Assembly: GCF_039909015.1 (NCBI RefSeq)
Contig: NZ_CP150919.1
Span: 6,362,501 to 6,426,500 of the forward strand
DNA from: Pseudomonas grandcourensis
GTDB taxonomy: Bacteria; Pseudomonadota; Gammaproteobacteria; Pseudomonadales; Pseudomonadaceae
Reading direction: 5' to 3'
DNA length: 64,000 nucleotides
In this document: piece by piece, positions 55,652 through 64,000 of the stretch
How positions within the stretch are numbered: the stretch's first letter is position 1
Layout: every line of letters starts with the position of its first letter
Notes under the pieces: generated by a model
Databases searched by the model: none
Seen by the model: the letters and a program-made list of their open reading frames with translations, nothing else
Told to the model about the DNA's origin: nothing
Program-made: the position numbers and the translations under genes

Positions 55652-56323
55652 CTACTGTACTTCTTCCAGTGCCTGGGCCAGGGGCACGTAAAACTCTTCG
55701 AACAAGGCGTTGACCGCATCGCGGGCCTCATCGGTGACGAACCCGGCTTCCAGCACCAGCACCTGATACACCCCGCGTTTAATGGCCTGCTCGCTCAAGT
55801 GGCTGGAGTTCTCCCGCGTGGTGCACAGGAAGCGTACCCAGGACGTGAGGATGATCCAGGCATTGAGCGTCAGGGACTCGATCTGCACCTTGTCCATCTT
55901 CAGGATACCGGCGGCGACAAAACCTTCGTAGATCGCCGAACCCTGGATCAGGCAGCGCTGGGAGAAGCGTCGATAGCGGTCGGCCAGGTCCGGATCGCTG
56001 TCGAGCAAATGTTCGAGATCTCGATGCAGGAAGCGGTAGCGCCACATCGCCGACAGCAGTTCCTTGAGGTAGAAACGTTTGTCTTCCACCGTGGCGGCGC
56101 GTCCCTGGGGCGGGCGCAGGAAGCTGTCCACCAGGCTTTCGTACTCGCTGAACAACACGGCGATGATCGCCTGCTTGTTCGGGAAGTGGTAGTACAGGTT
56201 GCCCGGGGAAATTTCCATGTGGGCAGCAATGTGGTTGGTACTGATGCTGCGCTCGCCCTGCTGGTTGAACAGCTCCAGGCTGTTCTGCACGATGCGCTCG
56301 CTGGTTTTGATCCGTGGGGCCAT
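55652..56323 (-). CDS. TetR-family regulator
   Basis: 223 residues. N-terminal helix-turn-helix RIVQNSLELFNQQGERSISTNHIAAHMEISPGNLYYHF (shown as two pieces in the protein, about 10-47), then a helical ligand domain with CTTRENSSHLSEQAIKRGVYQVL. Divergent from the aldehyde dehydrogenase, with a perfect dyad between them. The P. aeruginosa equivalent sits in the same place. Ligand unknown; a fatty or aromatic aldehyde is plausible. Confidence 0.9.
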   Translation of the reverse strand: MAPRIKTSERIVQNSLELFNQQGERSISTNHIAAHMEISPGNLYYHFPNKQAIIAVLFSEYESLVDSFLRPPQGRAATVEDKRFYLKELLSAMWRYRFLHRDLEHLLDSDPDLADRYRRFSQRCLIQGSAIYEGFVAAGILKMDKVQIESLTLNAWIILTSWVRFLCTTRENSSHLSEQAIKRGVYQVLVLEAGFVTDEARDAVNALFEEFYVPLAQALEEVQ

Positions 56324-56408
56324 GGCTTGAGCTTTAATTCAGAGTGCGTTGACGGGCATCTTAGATCTATCCGCGAGCGGATAAAACAAAGCTGTTCCAG
56401 GATGTCAT

Positions 56409-56437
56409 TTGACTTTTTAGAGTATAGGCTCTAAAAA
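56409..56437 (+). promoter_or_regulatory. Promoter with overlapping TetR-type operator
   Basis: -35 TTGACT (56409-56414), 17-nt spacer, -10-like TAAAAA (56432-56437). A perfect dyad TTTTTAGAG-N6-CTCTAAAAA (56414-56437) covers the spacer and -10. The ATG of the aldehyde dehydrogenase is 31 nt further on. This is the geometry of repression by the divergent TetR protein. Confidence 0.6.
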
Positions 56438-56468
56438 ATGCTGCATTACAATAAATCCGGAGCCGACC

Positions 56469-57899
56469 ATGACTGCTGAAATTTCCTACCTGCAGAACCT
56501 ACAGCAGCCGCTGGAAGAGCTTCAGGCCCTGTTCGACGCCCAGCGTGCCGCCTACGCCGCCAACCCGATGCCACCGGCCGCGCAGCGCCAGCAATGGCTC
56601 AAGGCGCTAAAGGATTTGTTGAACAATGAACGCCAGGCCCTGATCGATGCGATCAGCCAGGACTTCAGTAATCGCAGCGCAGATGAAACCCTGCTCGCCG
56701 AACTGATGCCCAGCCTGCACGGCATCCATTACGCCAGTAAACACCTCAAAGGCTGGATGCGAGCCTCGCGACGCAAGGTGGGCGCAGCCTTCCAGCCCGC
56801 TTCGGCCAAAGTGGTTTACCAACCGCTGGGCGTGGTCGGGGTCATCGTGCCGTGGAACTACCCGCTGTACCTGGCCATCGGCCCGTTGGTCGGCGCGCTG
56901 TCGGCGGGCAATCGGGTGATGCTCAAGCTCAGTGAGTCGACCCCCGCAACCGGCCTGCTGATGAAGCAACTGCTGGCGCGAATCTTCCCCGAAGACCTGG
57001 TTTGCGTGGTCCTGGGCGAGGCGGACATGGGCGTGGCGTTTTCACGCCTGCCGTTCGATCACCTGCTGTTCACCGGCGCCACCAGCATCGGCAAACACGT
57101 CATGCGCGCCGCCGCGGAAAACCTGACCCCGGTGACCCTGGAATTGGGTGGCAAGTCCCCGGCCATCGTTTCCCGGGATGTACCACTCAAGGACGCCGCC
57201 GAGCGCATCGCCTTCGGCAAAACCTTGAACGCCGGCCAGACCTGCGTGGCCCCGGACTACGTGCTGGTGCCGGAGGATCGCGTCGGAGGTTTCGTCGAAG
57301 CCTATCGCACAGCCGTCCGCGGGTTTTATCCGACGCTGGCCGACAACCCGGACTACACCGCGATCATCAATGAGCGACAACTGGCGCGTCTCAACGGTTA
57401 CGTCAGCGACGCCACCAGCAAGGGCGCGCTGCTGATGCCGCTGTTCGACCAGGGCCAGGGCCGCCGCATGGGCCATAGCCTGCTGCTCAATGTCACGGAC
57501 GAGATGACGGTGATGCAGGACGAAATCTTCGGGCCGCTGCTGCCGATCGTGCCGTACAAGGATCTGGACCAGGCATTTGCCTACATCAACCAGCGCCCTC
57601 GCCCACTGGCGCTGTATTACTTCGGCTACGACAAGCGCGAACAACAGCGCGTGCTGCACGAAACTCATTCCGGTGGCGTGTGCCTGAACGACACCCTGCT
57701 GCACGTCGCCCAGGACGACATGCCGTTCGGCGGCATCGGTGCCTCGGGCATGGGTCAATACCACGGCCATGAAGGGTTCCTGACCTTCAGCAAGGCCAAG
57801 GGCGTGTTGATCAAACAGCGGTTCAACGCCGCGAAGTTGATCTATCCGCCGTACGGCACATCCATTCAGAAGCTGATCCAGAAGCTGTTCATCCGCTAA
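56469..57899 (+). CDS. Coniferyl-aldehyde-type dehydrogenase
   Basis: 476-residue ALDH with the class-3-like short form seen in CalB coniferyl aldehyde dehydrogenases. Catalytic Cys in NAGQTCVAPDYVLVP (about 259), general-base Glu in TLELGGKSP (about 225), NAD region GVVGVIVPWNYPLY. The C-terminus ends in a hydrophobic/basic tail (LIQKLFIR). Annotated as coniferyl aldehyde dehydrogenase by homology; long-chain aldehydes are also possible. Confidence 0.9.
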   Translation: MTAEISYLQNLQQPLEELQALFDAQRAAYAANPMPPAAQRQQWLKALKDLLNNERQALIDAISQDFSNRSADETLLAELMPSLHGIHYASKHLKGWMRASRRKVGAAFQPASAKVVYQPLGVVGVIVPWNYPLYLAIGPLVGALSAGNRVMLKLSESTPATGLLMKQLLARIFPEDLVCVVLGEADMGVAFSRLPFDHLLFTGATSIGKHVMRAAAENLTPVTLELGGKSPAIVSRDVPLKDAAERIAFGKTLNAGQTCVAPDYVLVPEDRVGGFVEAYRTAVRGFYPTLADNPDYTAIINERQLARLNGYVSDATSKGALLMPLFDQGQGRRMGHSLLLNVTDEMTVMQDEIFGPLLPIVPYKDLDQAFAYINQRPRPLALYYFGYDKREQQRVLHETHSGGVCLNDTLLHVAQDDMPFGGIGASGMGQYHGHEGFLTFSKAKGVLIKQRFNAAKLIYPPYGTSIQKLIQKLFIR

Positions 57900-57927
57900 T
57901 GATCATCACCGTCGGGTAATAACAATA

Positions 57928-58473
57928 ATGAACCCCAGCCTGTCCGATACACCCGCGCTGTCACGGCGCGGGTTGCTTAAATTCAGCCTCGGCGCCACAG
58001 CTTTCCTCGCCACCGCCGGGCTCGGAGCCAGCCTCAGCGGTTGTTCGTCGAGTGTGCCGGCCAATGGTTTCGTCACGTTACGCAGCGGCGACCTGCTGTT
58101 TTTGCGAGCGTTAATCCCGGTCATGCTCGAGGGTGCCGTGACCGCCGAACGGATGCCCGAGGCTGTCGAGGGCACGCTGAAAAGCCTGGATTACAACCTC
58201 GCCCACCTGTCGCCGGAAATGCTCAAGCTGACCCAGCAACTGTTCGATGTGCTGGGCATGGCCGTGACCCGCGGGCCGCTGACCGGGGTCTGGGGCAGTT
58301 GGGAAAACGCCAGCGCCAACGACATCCGGGCCTTTCTCGATCGCTGGGAAAACAGCTCGTTGAGCCTGTTGCGCATGGGCCACAGCTCCATGTTGCAACT
58401 GGTGATGATGGCCTGGTACGGCCGCAAGGAATCGTGGGCGCATTGTGGGTATCCCGGGCCGCCCACTGTTTAA
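57928..58473 (+). CDS. Tat-exported putative lipoprotein
   Basis: 181 residues. Twin-Arg motif SRRGLLKFS (about 12-20), hydrophobic core, and a lipobox-like LSGC at about 35-38. The helical remainder resembles the small subunits that accompany GMC-type dehydrogenases (gluconate dehydrogenase subunit 3-like); that resemblance is judged by eye. It lies immediately before a GMC oxidoreductase gene whose product has no signal, suggesting export of the pair as a complex. Confidence 0.8.
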   Translation: MNPSLSDTPALSRRGLLKFSLGATAFLATAGLGASLSGCSSSVPANGFVTLRSGDLLFLRALIPVMLEGAVTAERMPEAVEGTLKSLDYNLAHLSPEMLKLTQQLFDVLGMAVTRGPLTGVWGSWENASANDIRAFLDRWENSSLSLLRMGHSSMLQLVMMAWYGRKESWAHCGYPGPPTV

Positions 58474-58489
58474 AACTCTGCACAAAACC

Positions 58490-58516
58490 TGTGGGAGCGT
58501 GGCTTGCCCGCGATGG
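58490..58516. repeat. Solitary REP arm
   Basis: A single unpaired arm related to the GAGCAAGCTCGCTCCCACA family (TGTGGGAGCGTGGCTTGCCC...), 16 nt past the Tat lipoprotein stop and 49 nt before the next ATG. Confidence 0.7.
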
Positions 58517-58565
58517 CGCCAGTCGCCTCACCACCGCATCCAAAATAATAAAGAGAACCTGAAAG

Positions 58566-60161
58566 ATGCCCGTACCCGATCCGTTCCGCGAAGGCATGGC
58601 CCGAGGCTGGAAAACCTACAACGGCTCGCAACTGACCCAAGACCTGACACTCGAAGCGGACGTGGCGATCATCGGCAGCGGTGCCGGCGGCGGCACCACC
58701 GCCGAAATCCTCAGCGCGGCCGGCTACAAAGTGCTGCTGATCGAGGAAGGCCCGCTCAAGACCAGCAGCGACTTCAAGATGCTCGAAGACCAGGCCTACG
58801 CCAGCCTTTATCAGGAAGGCATCGGTCGCATGAGCAAGGATGGCGCGATCACCATCCTCCAGGGCCGGGCGGTGGGCGGCACCACGCTGATCAACTGGAC
58901 TTCCAGTTTCCGCACCCCGGAGCCGACCCTGGAACACTGGGCCAAAGAGCACAACGTCAAGGGCCACAGCCCGGCGGAAATGGCGCCGTGGTTCGAGAAA
59001 ATGGAGCAGCGCCTGGGCGTCGCGCCGTGGATGGTGCCACCCAACGCCAACAACGATGTGATCCGCAAGGGCTGCGAAGCACTGAATTACTCATGGCACG
59101 TCATCCCGCGCAACGTTCGCGGCTGCTGGAACCTCGGCTACTGCGGCATGGGCTGCCCGACCAACGCCAAGCAATCGATGATGGTCACCACCATTCCAGC
59201 GACACTGGAAAAAGGGGGTGAACTGCTTTACCTGGCCCGCGCCGAAAAACTTAACATCAGCGGCGACAAGGTCACCGGCCTGCAATGTTCGGCGATGGAT
59301 GAACGTTGCGTCGCACCGACCGGGCGCACCATCACGGTCAAGGCGCGGCATTTCGTGCTGGCCGGTGGAGGCATCAACAGCCCGGCCTTGCTGATGCGCT
59401 CCGGAGCACCCGACCCGCACAAGCGCCTGGGGAAACGTACGTTCCTGCACCCGGTAAACATGTCCGCCGCGTTGTTCGACGAAGTGGTCAACCCCTTCTA
59501 CGGCGCGCCGCAGTCGATCTATTCCGACCATTTCCAATGGCAGGACGGCACCACGGGCAAGATGTCCTACAAACTGGAAGTCCCGCCCCTGCACCCGGCG
59601 CTGGCCACGACATTGCTTGGTGGTTTCGGTCAGGAAAACTCGCAGCACATGGCCAATCTGGCCCATACCCACGCCATGCTGGCGTTGCTGCGGGACGGTT
59701 TTCACCCTGACAGCCCCGGTGGCAGCGTCGAATTGCGCAGCGATGACACGCCGGTGCTGGACTACCAGTTATCACCCTACGCCTGGGATGGATTGCGCCG
59801 GGCGTTCCATACCATGGCCGAGATCCAGTTTGCCGGTGGCGCCAAGGCCGTGATGCCGATGCACGCCGACGCCCGCTACGTGAAGACCCTCGCCGAAGCG
59901 CGCACACTGATCGACGGCCTGAGCCTGGAGTTGTATCGCACACGCCTGGGCAGCGCCCATGTGATGGGTGGTTGCGCCATGGGTGAAGACCCGACAATCG
60001 CGGTGACCGACAGCCTCGGCCGGCATCATCAACTGGGCAATCTGTCGATTCACGATGGTTCGCTGTTCCCCACCAGCATTGGCGCCAACCCGCAGCTGTC
60101 GGTCTACGGACTGACGGCGCAACTGGCGACATCTTTGGCCGAACGTTTAAAAAACCCATGA
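58566..60161 (+). CDS. GMC-family FAD oxidoreductase
   Basis: 531 residues. FAD Rossmann motif VAIIGSGAGGGTTAEILSAAG (about 34-54), then GRAVGGTTLINW. A Cys cluster CWNLGYCGMGC (about 184-194) is like that of long-chain alcohol or glucose dehydrogenase GMC proteins. The C-terminal active-site region has HVMGGCAMG and NPQLSVYGLTAQLA. No signal peptide. Probable alcohol dehydrogenase whose aldehyde product is used by the upstream aldehyde dehydrogenase. Confidence 0.9.
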   Translation: MPVPDPFREGMARGWKTYNGSQLTQDLTLEADVAIIGSGAGGGTTAEILSAAGYKVLLIEEGPLKTSSDFKMLEDQAYASLYQEGIGRMSKDGAITILQGRAVGGTTLINWTSSFRTPEPTLEHWAKEHNVKGHSPAEMAPWFEKMEQRLGVAPWMVPPNANNDVIRKGCEALNYSWHVIPRNVRGCWNLGYCGMGCPTNAKQSMMVTTIPATLEKGGELLYLARAEKLNISGDKVTGLQCSAMDERCVAPTGRTITVKARHFVLAGGGINSPALLMRSGAPDPHKRLGKRTFLHPVNMSAALFDEVVNPFYGAPQSIYSDHFQWQDGTTGKMSYKLEVPPLHPALATTLLGGFGQENSQHMANLAHTHAMLALLRDGFHPDSPGGSVELRSDDTPVLDYQLSPYAWDGLRRAFHTMAEIQFAGGAKAVMPMHADARYVKTLAEARTLIDGLSLELYRTRLGSAHVMGGCAMGEDPTIAVTDSLGRHHQLGNLSIHDGSLFPTSIGANPQLSVYGLTAQLATSLAERLKNP

Positions 60162-60189
60162 AAATAACGATAATTCCCATCGTCTATAG

Positions 60190-60756
<567 letters not shown>

Positions 60757-60769
60757 ACACCGCTCAAGC

Positions 60770-60794
60770 GGCGCCCGCGTGCACTGCGGGCGCC
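60770..60794 (+). other. Hairpin between coaD and the ferredoxin gene
   Basis: GGCGCCCGC (60770-60778) with GCGGGCGCC (60786-60794), perfect 9-bp stem, 7-nt loop. No T run follows. Possible coaD 3' end or processing site. Confidence 0.45.
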
Positions 60795-60810
60795 AATGCG
60801 GCACAATTAG

Positions 60811-61110
<300 letters not shown>

Positions 61111-61136
61111 GACTTCTGGCGCCTGTCAGGCCGCCA

Positions 61137-61209
61137 TCGCGAGCAAGCTCGCTCCCACACTGGATCTGCGTCGTACACAAATCCCCTGTGGGAGCGAGCT
61201 TGCTCGCGA
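61137..61209. repeat. REP doublet between the ferredoxin gene and mutM
   Basis: Perfect 23-bp arms 61137-61159 and 61187-61209 of the GAGCAAGCTCGCTCCCACA family, between convergent 3' ends. Confidence 0.92.
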
Positions 61210-61245
61210 AGGCGTCATCAGCCTCGCTGAAAATCTAACTGACTT

Positions 61246-62058
61246 TCAACTCTGACAACGCGGGCAAAAAACGCTGGCGCGCTGCCCGAGCTTCACTTCC
61301 CGCAGCCCCGTGCCACAGACCTTGCAGTGTTCACCGCCACGGCCGTAAACGAACAGCTCCTGCTGGAAATAACCTGGCTGACCGTCACCACCGATAAAGT
61401 CCCGCAACGTGGTACCACCGCGCTCGATGGCGGCCGCCAGGATGCGCTTGATCTCGATGGCCAGCTTCAAGTAACGCGCACGGGAAATGCTCTTGGCTTC
61501 GCGGCGCGGGTCGATCCCGGCGGCGAACAACGCTTCGGTCGCATAGATATTGCCGACGCCCACCACCACCGCGTTATCCATGATGAACGGCTTGACCGCC
61601 ATCGAACGTCCGCGGGACTGCTGGAACAATCGTTCGCCGTCGAACAGGTCGGTCAGCGGTTCCGGCCCCAGGCGAATCAGCAATTCGTGATTAAGCGGGT
61701 CGAGGCTCCAGAGCATTGCGCCGAAGCGCCGCGGGTCGGTGTAACGCAGTGCCAGGCCCGATTCCAGTTCGATGTCCACATGCTCATGCTTGGCCGCCGG
61801 TAGCCCGGCTTCCACCAGACGCAAATTGCCTGACATGCCCAAGTGGCTGATCAAGGTGCCGACTTCGGCATTGATCAACAGATACTTGGCACGCCGCTCC
61901 ACCAGTACGATGCGCTGCCCGGACAACCGCACATCGAGGTCTTCGGGAATGGGCCAGCGCAAGCGCCGCTCACGCACGATCACCCGGCTGACACGCTGAC
62001 CTTCCAGGTACGGCGCGATACCGCGACGGGTAGTTTCGACTTCTGGCAATTCAGGCAT
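61246..62058 (-). CDS. mutM: Formamidopyrimidine-DNA glycosylase
   Basis: Removes 8-oxoguanine and FapyG, 270 residues. N-terminal [12 protein letters not shown] gives catalytic Pro2 and Glu3. H2TH domain has [16 protein letters not shown] with a Lys/Arg nearby, and the C-terminal zinc finger is CKVCG...FCPRC. Convergent with the ferredoxin gene. Confidence 0.96.
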   Translation of the reverse strand: MPELPEVETTRRGIAPYLEGQRVSRVIVRERRLRWPIPEDLDVRLSGQRIVLVERRAKYLLINAEVGTLISHLGMSGNLRLVEAGLPAAKHEHVDIELESGLALRYTDPRRFGAMLWSLDPLNHELLIRLGPEPLTDLFDGERLFQQSRGRSMAVKPFIMDNAVVVGVGNIYATEALFAAGIDPRREAKSISRARYLKLAIEIKRILAAAIERGGTTLRDFIGGDGQPGYFQQELFVYGRGGEHCKVCGTGLREVKLGQRASVFCPRCQS

Positions 62059-62100
62059 GGTGCTCTCGGCTCAGGCGCATGGCCAGTAAGGTTCCGACAC

Positions 62101-62970
62101 TCAGCGATGAGTGCCGAGGTCGCGGATCGTCTGCTTGAGGGTCTCGAAGTCGTAGTCCGAGAGGCCGACATAATCGAGCACCAGCGGCGCGATGCTGTTC
62201 CACTCGTGATCTTCGGCCTGATTGCCCAGCACCCGGTACGACGCGCAAATGTGCTCGGCCATTTTCAGGATCGCCAGCAGGTTCTTCAGCGAACTGTTGC
62301 GCGAAGATTCATCGCTGAATACCGCCAACGCATTGTGATGATTGGCGATCGCCGCGCTCACGTGTTCTGGCAGGCGCCAGGACTTGGCCGTGTAATACCC
62401 GACCACCGAGTGATTGGTATTGAACACCTGATTCTCCGTATCCACCACCCGGCATTCGGCGCTGGCGTTGGCATAGGCCTGCTCCAGAACGCCCATATAG
62501 TCGGGGAAACGCTGGAGCATCAAGGGCACGCCGCAGTCGTGGAACAGGCCCAGGGCATAAGCTTCGTCGCCATTTTCAACGCCGATGCGCTTGGCCAGAG
62601 TCAGGCAGGTCATGGCCACGTCCTGAGCGGTGTCCCAGAAACGGTTCAGGGTGACAATGGTGTCGTCGTTCATCTCGCCCTTGATCGACTGCGCATTGAT
62701 CAGGTTGATGATCGAACGACTGCCCAGCAGATTCACCGCGCGCTGGATCGAAGCGATCTTGTTGCTCAGCCCGTAATACGGCGAATTGACGATCTTCAGC
62801 AGGGAACCGGAAAGCCCCGGATCCTGGGAGATCAGTTTGGCAATGACTTCCAGATCCGGGTCGGGCATGTACTGCTCCATCTGCAAATCCACCATGATTT
62901 GCGGCTGGGCCGGTACGCTGATGCCCTGCAGGGCTTGTTGGATCTGTTCGGAAGTCAGCTCTTGGGACAT
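62101..62970 (-). CDS. HDOD-domain signalling protein
   Basis: 289 residues with an HDOD domain (about 20-220). The diagnostic N-terminal segment LISQDPGLSGSLLKIVNSPYYGLSNKIASI is followed by a helical core including LFHDCGVPLML. HDOD proteins lack the full HD metal site and act as regulators of cell cycle, DNA repair or motility. No attached output domain. It is 42 nt upstream of mutM and co-directional. Confidence 0.88.
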   Translation of the reverse strand: MSQELTSEQIQQALQGISVPAQPQIMVDLQMEQYMPDPDLEVIAKLISQDPGLSGSLLKIVNSPYYGLSNKIASIQRAVNLLGSRSIINLINAQSIKGEMNDDTIVTLNRFWDTAQDVAMTCLTLAKRIGVENGDEAYALGLFHDCGVPLMLQRFPDYMGVLEQAYANASAECRVVDTENQVFNTNHSVVGYYTAKSWRLPEHVSAAIANHHNALAVFSDESSRNSSLKNLLAILKMAEHICASYRVLGNQAEDHEWNSIAPLVLDYVGLSDYDFETLKQTIRDLGTHR

Positions 62971-63123
62971 TTGTGCACACTCTGGGTCAGACGGCGATTC
63001 TAACCCTTATGAAGTTGGATCCGACATACCAAATCGCAAGACAACCCTCGCCACATGTCCACTTGCAGGCCAATCCCGGGGCTCAACACGCTATACTCCC
63101 GCTCTTTTTTCCGGAGCGACGAC

Positions 63124-64000
63124 ATGTCCCTGCCTAGCCTGCGCCTCAAAGCCAACGCCGACCGTCGTCTGCGCAACGGTCACTTGTGGGTCTACAGCAA
63201 CGAAATCGATGTAGCCGCTACACCTTTGCACGGTTTCAAGGCCGGCGACCAGGCGATCCTCGAAGCCGCCGGCGGCAAGCCGCTGGGCATCGTTGCCATG
63301 AGCCCGAACAACCTGATCTGCGCCCGCGTGCTGTCGCGCGACATCAAGTTGCCGCTGGACAAATCGCTGCTGGTGCACCGCCTGAACGTGGCCCTGTCAC
63401 TGCGCGATCGCCTGTTCGACAAGCCGTTCTATCGCCTGGTCTACGGCGACTCCGACCTGCTGCCAGGCCTGGTGGTCGACCGTTTCGGCGACATCCTGGT
63501 GGTACAGATCGCCTCGGCGACCATGGAAGCCCATAAAGACGACGTGATTGCAGCGCTGACCCAAGTGCTCAAGCCAAGCGGCATCCTGTTCAAGAACGAC
63601 TCCGCTGCCCGTGATGCCGAAGGCCTCACCCGCTACGTCGAAACCGTATTCGGCCTGGTGCCGGAGTGGGTTGCCCTCGAAGAGAACGGCGTGAAATTCG
63701 AAGCCCCGGTCATCCAGGGCCAGAAAACCGGCTGGTTCTACGACCACCGCATGAACCGCGCCCGCCTGGCACCCTATGCCAAGGGCAAGCGCGTACTCGA
63801 CCTCTACAGCTACATCGGCGGCTGGGGCGTGCAGGCTGCCGCGTTCGGCGCCAGTGAAGTGTTCTGCGTCGATGCTTCGGCCTTCGCCCTCGACGGCGTC
63901 GAGCGCAACGCCGCACTGAACGGCTTCGCCGAGAAAATGACCTGCATCGAAGGCGACGTGTTCGAAGCCCTCAAAGAGCTGAAAGCCAGCGAAGAACGCT
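63124..64000 (+). CDS. rlmI: 23S rRNA (cytosine1962-C5)-methyltransferase RlmI, 5' part
   Basis: The gene runs off the window after about 292 codons. N-terminal PUA domain (SLRLKANADRRLRNGHLWVYSNEI), an EEHEEH linker domain, then the start of the SAM methyltransferase domain: GQKTGWFYDHRMNRARL and VLDLYSYIGGWGVQAAAFGA. The catalytic Cys would lie beyond the window. ATG 63124 follows GGAGCGAC. Confidence 0.94.
   Translation, partial: MSLPSLRLKANADRRLRNGHLWVYSNEIDVAATPLHGFKAGDQAILEAAGGKPLGIVAMSPNNLICARVLSRDIKLPLDKSLLVHRLNVALSLRDRLFDKPFYRLVYGDSDLLPGLVVDRFGDILVVQIASATMEAHKDDVIAALTQVLKPSGILFKNDSAARDAEGLTRYVETVFGLVPEWVALEENGVKFEAPVIQGQKTGWFYDHRMNRARLAPYAKGKRVLDLYSYIGGWGVQAAAFGASEVFCVDASAFALDGVERNAALNGFAEKMTCIEGDVFEALKELKASEER

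Overview
The window is chromosomal DNA of a Pseudomonas of the fluorescens type. Three things point there. Gene order from about 9.3 kb to the end follows the P. aeruginosa PAO1 stretch that runs from chpC/pilG through gshB, pyrBC', pilT, metXW, rdgB, thiG, rpoH, ftsXEY and rsmD to coaD and mutM (PAO1 order recalled, not computed). Coding DNA is GC-rich. The intergenic gaps carry two families of pseudomonad REP palindromes. No RNA gene, insertion sequence, integrase or CRISPR array was recognised.

Layout. (1) 0-9.1 kb: a hemolysin-III/TrhA membrane protein, then the complete malonate-utilisation locus: LysR regulator mdcR facing a tightly overlapping operon mdcABCDEGH-madLM. (2) 9.3-19.2 kb: the Chp chemosensory operon pilG-pilH-pilI-pilJ-chpA-chpC that controls type IV pili, without pilK or chpB. 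(3) 19.4-25.4 kb: gshB, a tonB paralogue, algH, ruvX, pyrR, pyrB and the inactive dihydroorotase homologue pyrC'. (4) 25.4-35 kb: a TM2 protein, a C40 peptidase, pilT without pilU, the yggS-proC-yggT-yggU operon, metX-metW, a DUF4426 protein, rdgB-hemW and a DUF3392 protein. (5) 34.9-36.9 kb: an AT-rich accessory patch with an Lrp-type regulator, an orphan 74-residue ORF and a LysE-type exporter. (6) 36.9-44.2 kb: trmB, thiG, thiS, a DUF423 protein, mtgA, rpoH, ftsX-ftsE-ftsY. (7) 44.5-52.8 kb: an M16 zinc-peptidase cluster that is the most unusual part of the window. (8) 52.9-64 kb: a YheT hydrolase, AraC regulator, sulfurtransferase, a TetR-controlled aldehyde dehydrogenase/Tat lipoprotein/GMC oxidoreductase set, coaD, ferredoxin, mutM, an HDOD protein and the 5' part of rlmI.

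The M16 cluster holds two exported catalytic/non-catalytic pairs (44567-47405 and 50010-52794). In both pairs the partner genes overlap by exactly 8 nt. Between them lie rsmD, an intact but catalytically dead M16-like gene whose missing zinc site is followed by seven in-frame copies of a 9-bp repeat encoding Asp-Asn-Gln, and a 312-bp chimeric relic. That relic joins a near-identical copy of part of the first pair's second gene to a near-identical copy of the rsmD 3' end. The intact rsmD has a different last few codons from the relic. This suggests that DNA entered or was rearranged at the rsmD 3' end, leaving a duplicated gene tail.

Regulatory sites read from sequence include an AlgU/sigma-E-type promoter before rpoH, a perfect dyad over a promoter upstream of the TetR-linked aldehyde dehydrogenase gene, a dyad upstream of the Lrp gene, and a gshB terminator hairpin ending 3 nt before the tonB start codon.
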